DNA from: Lactiplantibacillus daowaiensis
GTDB lineage: Bacteria; Bacillota; Bacilli; Lactobacillales; Lactobacillaceae
Length of the DNA stretch: 64,000 nucleotides
NCBI RefSeq assembly: GCF_005405085.1
Contig: NZ_BJDJ01000003.1
Location: 124,001-188,000 of the forward strand
Direction: 5' to 3'
Positions 20,261 through 29,307 of the stretch are shown here, piece after piece. Numbering within the stretch: position 1 is the stretch's first letter; the number at the start of each line of letters is the position of its first letter. The notes under the pieces are model-generated. The model was given only the letters and a program-made list of their open reading frames with translations. It did no database searches and had not been told where the DNA came from. The position numbers were made by a program, and so were the translations under genes.

Positions 20261-20305
20261 TACTAAGTTGACTTAGCAATCGGTGAGTCAATTTAGTGTT
20301 TTTTT
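20261..20305 (+). terminator. prfB terminator
   Basis: Stem TACTAAGTTGACT / AGTCAATTTAGTG with seven T after it. Confidence 0.87.
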
Positions 20306-20372
20306 AGTTATCAGCATTATAATGAAATGGTATTAATGCATTAATATCAAGGGTTTGTTGCGATAATCAGCA

Positions 20373-20401
20373 TTGGTCTGAACCAACAAAAATGCTATAC
20401 T
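20373..20401 (+). promoter_or_regulatory. promoter of the PDZ-protein / PhoPR unit
   Basis: TTGGTC, 17-base spacer, TATACT with an extended TGC. The -35 region is also half of a small inverted repeat (TTGGT-ctga-ACCAA). Confidence 0.7.
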
Positions 20402-20433
20402 AACTTCAGAGTTTAACGTTAGGAGTAACGCGC

Positions 20434-21609
20434 ATGCAGGTATTGAAAGTATTGGAATTGTTCTTGTTACAACCATTGGTCTGGCTAGGGCTAATTCGCA
20501 GTGGCTTATCCGCGCGGCAACGCGTCAATTATGAACGGCGACATTTTAGAAGTGCGATTGAAGCGCGTTATGTTGAAGTTCGCAATTTTTTTAAGGACGG
20601 CTTGCTACTTGGTATTGGTGCAACGCTGATTGGTTTATTATTAGGATTAACGGTCTCGCCAGTTTGGGTCGTGATTTATGAGGCGCTGGCTTGTTTAAGC
20701 TTGCTAGTGGTCCCATTTGGCCTTATCCCAGTGACGGTATTGGGTTTCAGCTGGCTGATTTATTGGGCGTTTAATCCGCGCCTAAGTGGTGTTGCGGCCC
20801 AGCTGCAAACACATGGGGTAACCACGACTAGTTTAAGTAGTGGCTTGGTTTTAAACGGCTTAGTCATTTTAGCAGTTGTTTTACTCAGCACGGCTTGGTT
20901 ATTGACGCGGCACAATACTCAGTTGAATTCACCACAAATTCGACCTGATCAACGCGGCAAACGAATCGTTCGCTACCGGTGGCAACAACTTTTAGTTGTT
21001 CCAATGGGCGTCTTAGTTCCTGGCGATTGGTTTCAAGGGATGTTTAGCTGGTGGCCCGTCTTTCAAATTGGCCAACAAAGTTATAGTATCCTTTTATTAC
21101 CACTATTTGTTGGGGTCAGTGCCCAAGTTTATAAACAATTACCACAAGATGCTTGGCGGCGGTTAGCCTTGGGCTATAGTGCTTTAGCCGGGGTTAGTTT
21201 GTTGATGGCCGTGGTGGCACGCTTTACGACTTGGGGGCCACAATGGTTATTAGGATTACTGGGATTAGTCATGGTGGCGACTTGGTTATTACTTGGCCAA
21301 CATCGCTATCATGATGCGCATCAACAATTTTGGTATTCAGACACTGACCTAGGGGTTCGGGTCATTGGGTTACGGCCTAAAACGCCAGCGGATAAGTTAA
21401 ATTTGAGTATTGGTGATGTGATCTTAGAATGTAATCGTCAGCCAGTACATACTGAAGCGCAATTTTATGCGGCGTTGCTTAAGAGTCCGACCTATGTTCA
21501 TTTGAAGGTTCGAAATCGGCAACAAGAATTGATCATCACAGAAACAGCAATTTACAATGGGGCACCACACGAGTTAGGGATAGTATTATTCACTGATCAG
21601 GAGGATTAA
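20434..21609 (+). CDS. polytopic membrane protein with C-terminal PDZ domain (MinJ-like)
   Basis: A 391-residue protein with about eight hydrophobic segments between residues 60 and 290 and a PDZ domain at about 305-385 (GVRVIGLRPKTPADKLNLSIGDVILECN). No protease motif is visible. In B. subtilis a protein of this build, MinJ, ties MinD to DivIVA, and minJ lies downstream of hpf-secA-prfB as here, so a cell-division role is plausible but not proven. It is only 5 bases from the response regulator gene, so it is co-transcribed with the phosphate-sensing system. Confidence 0.75.
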   Translation: MQVLKVLELFLLQPLVWLGLIRSGLSARQRVNYERRHFRSAIEARYVEVRNFFKDGLLLGIGATLIGLLLGLTVSPVWVVIYEALACLSLLVVPFGLIPVTVLGFSWLIYWAFNPRLSGVAAQLQTHGVTTTSLSSGLVLNGLVILAVVLLSTAWLLTRHNTQLNSPQIRPDQRGKRIVRYRWQQLLVVPMGVLVPGDWFQGMFSWWPVFQIGQQSYSILLLPLFVGVSAQVYKQLPQDAWRRLALGYSALAGVSLLMAVVARFTTWGPQWLLGLLGLVMVATWLLLGQHRYHDAHQQFWYSDTDLGVRVIGLRPKTPADKLNLSIGDVILECNRQPVHTEAQFYAALLKSPTYVHLKVRNRQQELIITETAIYNGAPHELGIVLFTDQED

Positions 21610-21614
21610 AGACC

Positions 21615-22340
21615 ATGGATAAGATTTTAGTGGTAGATGATGAACCAGCCATCGTAACGTTATTATCATATAACTTAAAGCAGGCTGGCTATGAAGTGGT
21701 AACGGCGACTGATGGGGAAGAAGCGTTAGAATTGGGGTTAGCGCAGCCGTTTACTTGTATCTTGTTAGATCTCATGCTACCAAAGTTGGATGGGATGGAA
21801 GTGACAAAGCGGTTACGACAAGAAAAAGTACGGACGCCAATTATTATTGTGACAGCCAAAAATGATGAATTTGATAAAGTGTTTGGCTTAGAATTGGGCG
21901 CCGATGACTACATTACCAAACCGTTTTCACCACGTGAAGTTTTGGCCCGGATTAAGGCGGTGATTCGACGGGCGGTCCCAACTGATGCGACACCAGCACC
22001 AGAACCAACGCCACAGCCGACCAATCGGGCGATTACCATGATCGGTGATTTGCGGATTGATCAAAACAAGTATCGAGTTACTCGCAATGGGGAAAAAATT
22101 AGTTTAACGCCCAAAGAGTTTGAGTTGCTCGTTTACTTTATTGAACGAGAAGGTCGGGTCTTGAGTCGTGATGCGATCTTGAACCATGTGTGGGGCTATG
22201 ACTATGCTAGCGAAACACGGATAGTTGACATTCACATTTCACATTTGCGTGAAAAAATTGAACATGATCCTAAAAAGCCGAAGCTAATTCGTACAGTGCG
22301 TGGCTTTGGTTATGAATTTGTAGGTGATGAGCATGCCTAA
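21615..22340 (+). CDS. phoP: PhoP-type OmpR-family response regulator
   Basis: 241 residues: a receiver domain with acidic pocket DDE at 8-10, phospho-acceptor Asp in LLDLMLP near residue 52 and Lys in ITKPF near 101, a Pro-rich linker (PAPEPTPQPT), then a winged-helix DNA-binding domain (LTPKEFELLVYF...RTVRGFGYEF). Directly followed by its kinase and then by pstS2 with a PHO box, so it is most likely the activator of both pst loci. Confidence 0.9.
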   Translation: MDKILVVDDEPAIVTLLSYNLKQAGYEVVTATDGEEALELGLAQPFTCILLDLMLPKLDGMEVTKRLRQEKVRTPIIIVTAKNDEFDKVFGLELGADDYITKPFSPREVLARIKAVIRRAVPTDATPAPEPTPQPTNRAITMIGDLRIDQNKYRVTRNGEKISLTPKEFELLVYFIEREGRVLSRDAILNHVWGYDYASETRIVDIHISHLREKIEHDPKKPKLIRTVRGFGYEFVGDEHA

Positions 22341-23742
22341 TCAGTGGCAACGCACGTTACGGCTATTAACGCTAGAGAATATCTTAACGTTAGTGCTTGG
22401 CATTGTTGTGTTGCAGCATTTTACGAAAATTCATTGGTCAACTGCATTAGTCGGTTGGCTAATTTTAGTTATAGCTGGTTTGGCAGCCATTGAGATGGGT
22501 GTCGTTTGGTTCCAACAGCGGGCCCGGCAAAAAACAATTGATCGCATGGAAGCTAAATTACGGCAGATGAGTAGTCGTCAATTTCCACCGCATATTTTGT
22601 TGCCACAAAGTGATCCATTATATAGTCTGTCACAAGCTGTTAATCAACTGGAAACCTACCAACGAAGTCAAACGCAACGTGCACAGCTACAAGAAAAAGA
22701 ATTAATGATGATTATGCGCTATTTACCAGTTGGTGTGATGGTGATCGATCATCATCGGCAAGTACAATTATCTAATCCGGCGATGGCTGAGCTATTGCAG
22801 CAGTCAATCAATGCTGTTGCGCACTTATATACGAAAGATATTCAACTCTATGCGCTAACAAAACTGATTGAGGATACGATTGCGACCCAACAAAATCAGC
22901 GGGCCACGATAACATTAACGCCAGCACCGAATACGCAAGTTGTCGAGGCTACAACGGTCTATATCCAAAATAGTCGCTCACATTTTCAGATTGTTTTGAT
23001 GCTCTATGATATTACTGAAGTTTATATGATTGAGCAGATGCAAGATGACTTTGTTAGCAATGCCAGTCATGAGCTAAAGACACCGATTACTGCGATTGCA
23101 GGTTTTACGGAAACCTTACTTAGTGGTGCCAAGGATGATCCCGAGACGTTAACGCAATTCTTACAAATTATTGCTGATGAGAGTCAGCGTTTGATTGATT
23201 TAATCCAAGATGTTTTATCGTTGTCACGTATTCGAGCCCAGAGTACGACGAGTTTGGCGTGGCAGACGGTCGCATTGCAACCGATTGTTGCGCATGAGAC
23301 GTCCTTATTACAGCAGGCGATCAGTCGTAAGGATTTGACGATTCAAAATCAAATTGCGTCAGATATGATGGTTACCGTGGATGTTCAGAAGTTAAATCAA
23401 ATTATAAAGAACCTACTTTCAAATGCCATTAAATATAATCGTCCCGGTGGACAAGTCACTTTGTCAGCTACCGTATCGACTGATCAATGGCAACTAAAAG
23501 TACAAGATACTGGGATTGGAATCAGTGCCGATGATCAGCAACGGATTTTTGAACGCTTTTATCGCGCAAGTCCGTCGCGGTCACAACAAGTGGTGAGCGG
23601 GACTGGCCTTGGGTTAGCGATTGTGCAAGAACTCGTTCATGCGTTGCATGGTCATGTGACCGTCACGAGTCAACGTGGGGTCGGGACGACCATGACTGTC
23701 GTTTTACCAATTAAGCCACCGACCACGATAGCAACTAATTAA
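22333..23742 (+). CDS. phoR: PhoR-type sensor histidine kinase
   Basis: Two N-terminal membrane helices (residues about 12-60) with almost no loop between them, a HAMP-like linker, a PAS-like domain near 120-230, then HisKA with phospho-acceptor His in NASHELKTP and HATPase with DTGIGI and GTGLGLAIV. The missing extracellular sensor fits signal input from the Pst transporter and PhoU rather than direct phosphate sensing. The ATG at 22333 is chosen for its AGGTGA ribosome site, overlapping phoP by 8 bases; GTG 22324 and ATG 22327 are alternatives. Confidence 0.9.
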   Translation: MPNQWQRTLRLLTLENILTLVLGIVVLQHFTKIHWSTALVGWLILVIAGLAAIEMGVVWFQQRARQKTIDRMEAKLRQMSSRQFPPHILLPQSDPLYSLSQAVNQLETYQRSQTQRAQLQEKELMMIMRYLPVGVMVIDHHRQVQLSNPAMAELLQQSINAVAHLYTKDIQLYALTKLIEDTIATQQNQRATITLTPAPNTQVVEATTVYIQNSRSHFQIVLMLYDITEVYMIEQMQDDFVSNASHELKTPITAIAGFTETLLSGAKDDPETLTQFLQIIADESQRLIDLIQDVLSLSRIRAQSTTSLAWQTVALQPIVAHETSLLQQAISRKDLTIQNQIASDMMVTVDVQKLNQIIKNLLSNAIKYNRPGGQVTLSATVSTDQWQLKVQDTGIGISADDQQRIFERFYRASPSRSQQVVSGTGLGLAIVQELVHALHGHVTVTSQRGVGTTMTVVLPIKPPTTIATN

Positions 23743-23782
23743 CAGTTAGTCACAGCATTCAGCTGTCACTAACTGTTTTTTT
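23741..23782 (+). terminator. terminator between phoR and pstS2
   Basis: Stem AACAGTTAGT..ACAG / CTGT..ACTAACTGTT followed by seven T. It separates the regulator unit from the pst operon. Confidence 0.88.
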
Positions 23783-23811
23783 GTGCACCGATTGATTAAA
23801 AATTAACGATA

Positions 23812-23850
23812 TTTACACAATCTTTACAAAACGCATATTAAGCATTTACA
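23812..23850 (+). promoter_or_regulatory. PHO box of the pst operon
   Basis: TTTACA at 23812, TTTACA at 23823, CATATT at 23834 and TTTACA at 23845: four hexamers at exact 11-bp steps. A TATATT -10-like box lies at 23865. This matches the box in front of the first pstS. Confidence 0.83.
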
Positions 23851-23898
23851 CAAAATTAGTAATATATATTTTGAGCAATGGGTAGGAGGTATTTTGTT

Positions 23899-24774
23899 AT
23901 GAAAAAAAGTCGGGTCATCCAATTAGTAGGACTGATCTTGATTGGCATTGCACTTGGTTTCGGCTACACCCACCGGACTAATTCCAATGCTGGCGAGTCA
24001 ATCACCGCAGTTGGTTCCACCGCCTTGCAACCACTAGTTGAAGCGGCGGGTGAACAATACAGTTCCAATCACACTGGGGTGTTCATCAACGTGCAAGGAG
24101 GCGGTTCTGGGACCGGCCTTAGTCAAATTCAATCGGGCGCTGTCGCTATCGGTAATTCAGATATTTTTGCTGAAGAACAAAGTGGGATCAATGCTAAGAA
24201 ACTTAAAGATCACCGTGTTGCCGTTGTCGGGATTGCCCCGATTGTCAACAAAAAAGTTGGGGTTACCAACTTAACCAAGCAACAACTCATTCAGATTTTT
24301 ACGGGTAAGGTAAAAAATTGGCGCGACGTTGGTGGCAAGAATCTGCCTATCGTGTTAATTAATCGGGCCCAAGGTTCCGGGACGCGGAAAACGTTTGAAA
24401 GTTATGCGTTAAACGGGCATGCTAGTGCTGACTCACAAGAACAAGATTCATCGGGATTAGCACGTTCAATCGTTGCCAGCACACCGGGCGCAATTAGTTA
24501 TGTGGCCTTTTCATATTTAAATTCATCGGTAACGACTGTTAAGGTCAATGGTGTTCGGCCAACGGATACCAACGTGCAGACTAATCGGTGGAAAATTTGG
24601 TCATATGAACATTTATATACGAGTCAACAACCAAATCAATTAACAAAAAACTTTATTAATTATATTTTATCGGCCGCTGTTCAAGAAAAGTTGGTCAAAC
24701 AGTTAGGTTATATTTCGGTGCATACGATGCAAGTACAGCGGAGTGCGACCGGGAAAATCACGGCAGTGAAATGA
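23899..24774 (+). CDS. pstS: PstS2, phosphate-binding protein without lipobox
   Basis: Second phosphate receptor, 291 residues, first gene of the pst operon. The binding loops AVGSTALQPL, GGGSGTGLSQI and RAQGSGTRKTF are intact and the protein is clearly related to the first PstS. The N-terminus (VIQLVGLILIGIALGFGY, residues 6-23) has no cysteine, so it cannot be lipidated; it is either held by an uncleaved helix or secreted. The start ATG follows GTAGGAGGT; an ATG at 23878 lies before this ribosome site and is not used. Confidence 0.92.
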   Translation: MKKSRVIQLVGLILIGIALGFGYTHRTNSNAGESITAVGSTALQPLVEAAGEQYSSNHTGVFINVQGGGSGTGLSQIQSGAVAIGNSDIFAEEQSGINAKKLKDHRVAVVGIAPIVNKKVGVTNLTKQQLIQIFTGKVKNWRDVGGKNLPIVLINRAQGSGTRKTFESYALNGHASADSQEQDSSGLARSIVASTPGAISYVAFSYLNSSVTTVKVNGVRPTDTNVQTNRWKIWSYEHLYTSQQPNQLTKNFINYILSAAVQEKLVKQLGYISVHTMQVQRSATGKITAVK

Positions 24775-24784
24775 GGGGTATCGT

Positions 24785-25714
24785 ATGGATAAAATTCGAG
24801 CGAGTTTATTAAAAAAGTCGGTCGCAAGTAAAATTGAGCGTCGGGGTAAGATTATTAGCTTATCTTGCTTGGCACTAATCATTCTGGTCGTCTTTTTGAT
24901 TTTTTACTTTGTGGCGTCCCGGGGGTTAGCAACCTTCTTTTCAAATCATATTAACTTGTGGTCCTTTTTAAGCGGTACGCAGTGGAACCCAGGAACGGTT
25001 GGCACTAATGGTCAACCAGCAGTGGGTGCGTTACCAATGATTGTCGGCTCGTTTTTAATTACGATTTTTTCGGCGATTGTAGCAACCCCATTTGCAATTG
25101 GCACGGCGGTCTTCATGACCGAAATTTCACCACGTCGCGGGGCCAAAATCTTACGACCAGTAACGGAGTTACTAGTGGGTATCCCATCAGTTGTTTATGG
25201 GTTTATCGGGTTACAAGTCGTGGTCCCATTTGTGCGGAGTACTTTTGGTGGTAGTGGTTATGGGATTTTGTCTGGGACCTTTGTCTTGTTTGTCATGATC
25301 TTACCAACTGTGACGTCAATGAGTGCCGATGCGTTAAATGCAGTCCCACGATATTATCGAGAAGCTTCATTAGCCTTAGGGGCAACCCGTTGGCAAACGA
25401 TTTATAAAGTTGTTTTGCGGGCTGCGATTCCTGGCATGCTAACTGCGATTGTGTTCGGGATGGCCCGTGCCTTTGGGGAAGCTTTAGCTGTTCAAATGGT
25501 CATTGGGAATGCGACATTGTTACCACAAAACTTAGTTTCCCCAGCGTCAACGTTAACGAGTATTTTAACGATGGGGATTGGGAATACAGTTATGGGCTCA
25601 CTACAAAATAATGCTTTGTGGTCCTTAGCCATGATCTTGCTTTTAATGTCACTCTTCTTTAACTTAGTGATCCGGTATATTGGTCGAAAGGGGAAATTAA
25701 ATCATGAACGCTAA
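24785..25714 (+). CDS. pstC: PstC, phosphate ABC transporter permease
   Basis: One of the two membrane subunits of the high-affinity phosphate importer. The 309-residue protein has six membrane helices, a sizeable outside loop after the first (SGTQWNPGTVG...) and the coupling loop REASLALGATRWQTIYKVVLR near residues 196-216 (EAA motif). It starts 10 bases after pstS2 and overlaps pstA by 11 bases. Confidence 0.95.
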   Translation: MDKIRASLLKKSVASKIERRGKIISLSCLALIILVVFLIFYFVASRGLATFFSNHINLWSFLSGTQWNPGTVGTNGQPAVGALPMIVGSFLITIFSAIVATPFAIGTAVFMTEISPRRGAKILRPVTELLVGIPSVVYGFIGLQVVVPFVRSTFGGSGYGILSGTFVLFVMILPTVTSMSADALNAVPRYYREASLALGATRWQTIYKVVLRAAIPGMLTAIVFGMARAFGEALAVQMVIGNATLLPQNLVSPASTLTSILTMGIGNTVMGSLQNNALWSLAMILLLMSLFFNLVIRYIGRKGKLNHER

Positions 25715-26588
25715 ACGAATCGATAAAGTAGCAACTGGCATTTTATATGCAATTGCCGGTTTTGTGGTCATTATTTTGATTGCCTTGCTTGGCTATATTC
25801 TTGTTCAAGGGGTGCCTGAAATTTCCTGGCACTTCTTAACATCACCAGCGCTGGCGTTTGAAGCTGGTGGGGGGATTGGCATTCAGTTGTTTAATTCCTT
25901 TTATCTCCTGCTTTTAGCGTTGCTGATTTCATTACCAATCTCGCTAGGTGCTGGGATTTACTTGAATGAATATGCTGGTCAGAATACCATTACTGGTTTA
26001 ATTCGTACCACGATTGAAATTTTAAGTTCACTACCGTCAGTTGTCGTGGGGTTATTTGGCTACTTATTCTTCGTAGTCCAGTTCAAACTGGGATTCTCAA
26101 TTCTCTCAGGTGCGTTTGCATTAACGGTTTTCAACTTGCCGATCTTGACTCGAAGTATTGAAGAAGCTTTGGCGAATATCTCAGATAGTCAACGTGAAGC
26201 TGGCTATGCTTTAGGGTTGTCACGTTGGGAAACCGTCACTAAAATTGTGGTACCAGCAGCCTTACCAAGTATTATTACCGGGGTAGTCTTAAGTGCCGGT
26301 CGGATTTTTGGGGAAGCTGCGGCCTTGATTTACACGGCTGGTCAAAGTGCACCGGCACTAGATTTTAGTAATTGGAACCCATTTGATATTAGTAGCCCAC
26401 TGAGCCCATTACGGCCAGCTGAAACGTTGGCGGTACACATTTGGAAGATTAACTCTGAAGGTATTATGCCTGATGCCAAGGCTGTTTCAGCTGGTGCATC
26501 AGCGGTCTTGATTATCGCCGTCTTATTGTTTAACTTCTTGGCGCGCTGGCTCGGCAAGCGCTTGTATAAACACTTAACGGCAGAATAG
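25704..26588 (+). CDS. pstA: PstA, phosphate ABC transporter permease
   Basis: Second membrane subunit of the importer, 294 residues with six helices. The EAA coupling loop is REAGYALGLSRWETVTKIVV. The loop rich in Ser/Pro near residues 220-240 (NWNPFDISSPLSPLRPAET) is usual for PstA. Overlap with pstC implies coupled translation. Confidence 0.95.
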   Translation: MNAKRIDKVATGILYAIAGFVVIILIALLGYILVQGVPEISWHFLTSPALAFEAGGGIGIQLFNSFYLLLLALLISLPISLGAGIYLNEYAGQNTITGLIRTTIEILSSLPSVVVGLFGYLFFVVQFKLGFSILSGAFALTVFNLPILTRSIEEALANISDSQREAGYALGLSRWETVTKIVVPAALPSIITGVVLSAGRIFGEAAALIYTAGQSAPALDFSNWNPFDISSPLSPLRPAETLAVHIWKINSEGIMPDAKAVSAGASAVLIIAVLLFNFLARWLGKRLYKHLTAE

Positions 26589-26601
26589 GGGGTCCTTTTA
26601 A

Positions 26602-27411
26602 ATGCAAAATGACAATATGGAAACGAGTCAACGTAGTATTATGCACTTTGATCCAAAAGCGCATGAAATCGCGTTATCAACTGAAGATTTACATGTGTTT
26701 TATGGTCAAAGCGAAGCTATTTCAGAAGGTGATTTGCAATTTGAACGGTATAAAATCAGTTCATTAATTGGGCCTTCTGGTTCGGGTAAATCCACGTTCT
26801 TACGTTCGTTGAACCGAATGAACGACCGGATTGCAACCGTTAAGGGTAAAATCATGTATCGCGGTCTTGATATCAATAGTAACGATATTGACGTTTACGA
26901 AATGCGGCGCCATATTGGTATGGTGTTTCAACGGCCTAACCCATTTGCAAAGTCGATTTATGAGAACATTGCTTTTGCGTTACGCCAACGTGGGACGAAT
27001 AAAAAACAAGAATTAGATGAAATTGTTGAGACGTCATTACGGCAAGCAGCCATGTGGGATCAGGTTAAAGATGATCTCAATAAGAGTGCTTTAGCACTTT
27101 CTGGTGGGCAGCAACAACGGTTGTGCATTGCCCGGGCGATTGCGGTCAAGCCAGATATCTTACTGTTAGATGAACCGGCCAGTGCGTTGGACCCTGTCTC
27201 AACGAGTCAAATTGAAGATACGTTATTAGAATTAAAACAAAATTACACGATCATCATCGTGACACATAATATGCAACAAGCATCACGGATCAGTGATTAC
27301 ACGGCATTTTTCAATATGGGTAAAGTTTTGGAATATGCTGAAACCGGGGATATCTTTACGAATCCAAAAGTCGATATCACCAATGACTATATTTCCGGGA
27401 ACTTTGGATAG
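26602..27411 (+). CDS. pstB: PstB, phosphate ABC transporter ATPase (copy 1)
   Basis: ATPase of the importer, 269 residues. Walker [10 protein letters not shown] near residues 57-65, signature LSGGQQQR, Walker [13 protein letters not shown]. It has a 20-residue N-terminal extension compared with copy 2. It lies 13 bases after pstA. Confidence 0.95.
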   Translation: MQNDNMETSQRSIMHFDPKAHEIALSTEDLHVFYGQSEAISEGDLQFERYKISSLIGPSGSGKSTFLRSLNRMNDRIATVKGKIMYRGLDINSNDIDVYEMRRHIGMVFQRPNPFAKSIYENIAFALRQRGTNKKQELDEIVETSLRQAAMWDQVKDDLNKSALALSGGQQQRLCIARAIAVKPDILLLDEPASALDPVSTSQIEDTLLELKQNYTIIIVTHNMQQASRISDYTAFFNMGKVLEYAETGDIFTNPKVDITNDYISGNFG

Positions 27412-27422
27412 GAGGACTGTTG

Positions 27423-28178
27423 ATGAGTACGATTTTAACGACGGAAAACTTATCATTATTTTATGGTAAGAAAGAAGCCCTTAAAGGCATTAATATGAGT
27501 TTCGAAAAGACTGGAATCACTGCTTTGATCGGTCCTTCTGGGTGTGGTAAGTCAACGTTTTTACGGTGCCTAAATCGCATGAATGACTTAATTCCAGGGG
27601 TCACGATCACTGGTGATGTGAAGTTTAATGGCAACAATATCTACGCCCCAACCACCGATACCGTACAATTACGAAAAGAAATCGGCATGGTGTTCCAACA
27701 ACCCAACCCATTTCCATTTTCGATTTATGAAAATGTGGTTTACGGTCTGCGATTGGCAGGCGTTCGTGATAAAGAACGTTTGGATGCGGCTGTTGAAAAG
27801 AGTTTGAAGCAAGCAGCCATTTGGGATGAAGTTAAAGATCGCTTGCATGTTAATGCGCTATCGCTATCTGGTGGGCAACAACAGCGGGTTTGTATTGCCC
27901 GGGTATTGGCTGTAGAACCTGATATTATTTTATTAGATGAAGCAACCAGTGCCTTAGACCCGGTTTCGAGTCATATGATTGAAATGACCCTATTGAATTT
28001 ACGGCATGATTACACTATCATAACTGTTACGCATAATATGCAACAGGCTTCACGAATTTCTGATCGGACCGCCTTTTTCTTAAATGGTGAATTGATTGAG
28101 GCGAATGATACCAAACAGATTTTCATGAATCCGGTTAAACAAGAAACCAATGACTATATCTCAGGACGATTTGGTTAG
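27423..28178 (+). CDS. pstB: PstB, phosphate ABC transporter ATPase (copy 2)
   Basis: Second PstB, 251 residues: [17 protein letters not shown], and Walker [13 protein letters not shown] with Ala in place of the usual Pro. The tandem pstB pair is common in lactobacilli and streptococci; the two could form a heterodimer or act under different conditions. The start is the ATG behind TAGGAGG; the TTG one codon earlier is less well placed. Confidence 0.94.
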   Translation: MSTILTTENLSLFYGKKEALKGINMSFEKTGITALIGPSGCGKSTFLRCLNRMNDLIPGVTITGDVKFNGNNIYAPTTDTVQLRKEIGMVFQQPNPFPFSIYENVVYGLRLAGVRDKERLDAAVEKSLKQAAIWDEVKDRLHVNALSLSGGQQQRVCIARVLAVEPDIILLDEATSALDPVSSHMIEMTLLNLRHDYTIITVTHNMQQASRISDRTAFFLNGELIEANDTKQIFMNPVKQETNDYISGRFG

Positions 28179-28189
28179 GAGGATGAACC

Positions 28190-28864
28190 ATGCGACGACT
28201 ATTTGACGATGAGTTAAATGATATTGATGCTAATTTCACTGAAATGGGGATGATGGTGAGTGAAACCATCGAAAAGTCAGTGAAGGCTTTTATTGACCAT
28301 GATCGTGAATTGGCCCAAGAAATCATTGATAATGATGCGAAGATCAATCAACGTGAAGTTGAGCTTGAACAAAAATCATTTGAAATGATTGCGTTATACC
28401 AACCAGTGACTTCCGATTTGCGCGAAATTGTCACAATTTTAAAGGCTGTTTCCGAATTGGAACGAATGGCGGATTATGCACGAAACATTGCGCATGCGAC
28501 GATTCGTGTGAAAGGCCATGTCCGGGTCCCTGAAATTGAAGCCCAACTATCCGAAATGGGTAACCGGGTCCGCAAAATGGTCGAAGAAATGTTAACGGCC
28601 TATGTTAAAAGTGATGATGTTGCTGCCCGTAAAGTGGCGGCTAAGGATGCTAAAGTTGGCGAGATGTATGACAAAATTAACGCCAACGGTATTTCCAAAA
28701 TGGAACGACATCCTGAGACCGTTATCGGTTCAACGGATTATTTAAACGTTGCGAGTTATCTAATGCGGATTGGGGCGTTAGTAACTAATGTCGGCGAATG
28801 GATTGTCTATTTAAATACCGGGAAGATTGTCGAATTAAATCCCGAAAGTTCGAACTTAGTTTAG
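28190..28864 (+). CDS. phoU: PhoU, phosphate signalling regulator
   Basis: All-helical 224-residue protein with two PhoU repeats (residues about 8-100 and 110-205), each with the acidic, metal-binding type of helix (VSELERMADYARNIA near 86-100). PhoU links the Pst transporter to the PhoR kinase and keeps it off when phosphate is ample. Last gene of the pst operon. No convincing terminator was seen just after it. Confidence 0.94.
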   Translation: MRRLFDDELNDIDANFTEMGMMVSETIEKSVKAFIDHDRELAQEIIDNDAKINQREVELEQKSFEMIALYQPVTSDLREIVTILKAVSELERMADYARNIAHATIRVKGHVRVPEIEAQLSEMGNRVRKMVEEMLTAYVKSDDVAARKVAAKDAKVGEMYDKINANGISKMERHPETVIGSTDYLNVASYLMRIGALVTNVGEWIVYLNTGKIVELNPESSNLV

Positions 28865-28901
28865 TCAATCATAAATAATGTCTAAAGGTGATTCCTCAAA
28901 T

Positions 28902-28930
28902 TTGCAAGTCGGATTTTTAATCGGTAAGAT
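28902..28930 (+). promoter_or_regulatory. promoter of the pspC unit
   Basis: TTGCAA, 17-base spacer, TAAGAT. An imperfect inverted repeat (GATTCCTCAAATTT at 28890-28903 and AAATTCGAGGAGTC at 28946-28959, 12 of 14 positions) brackets the promoter and covers the ribosome site. Confidence 0.6.
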
Positions 28931-28965
28931 AGAGTTAGACCAGATAAATTCGAGGAGTCGATCTT

Positions 28966-29292
28966 ATGAAAACTAAAACTAATCGTAAATTAACTAAATC
29001 AAATGATCGCGTTTTTGCCGGTGTCTTAGGTGGTATCGCGGAATATCTACAATGGAATCCTACTGTATTACGTGTTTTATTTGTCCTTTTAACCATCGCT
29101 TCACACGGGGCGGGATTGTTGATCTACTTGTTATTGATGACCATTATGCCTAGCAGACCTGAAAAGGCGGGCTTTTTTGAACAAATGCGCCAGGCCGGCC
29201 AGACCGGCTCGACGCAGGCGGCACGTGAACCTAAAGGGCGTAAAGCAATTCATAATGTACATGAAGAAGATGAACCGCGCCATCAAGATTAA
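28966..29292 (+). CDS. PspC-domain envelope stress protein
   Basis: A 108-residue protein with a PspC domain: SNDRVFAGVLGGIAEYLQWNPTVLRVLF (residues 13-40, split here by family convention) followed by one long membrane helix and a charged cytoplasmic tail rich in Lys, Arg and Glu. PspC proteins sense cell-envelope stress. In B. subtilis related genes (yvlC, yvlD) also precede hprK-lgt. Confidence 0.87.
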   Translation: MKTKTNRKLTKSNDRVFAGVLGGIAEYLQWNPTVLRVLFVLLTIASHGAGLLIYLLLMTIMPSRPEKAGFFEQMRQAGQTGSTQAAREPKGRKAIHNVHEEDEPRHQD

Positions 29293-29307
29293 TGGAGTGA
29301 TAGTGAA

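Noticed and set aside
23878-24774. The second pstS as an assembly duplicate of the first
   Set aside because: The two proteins share binding loops but differ throughout, including the signal region, and have different flanks, so they are true paralogues.
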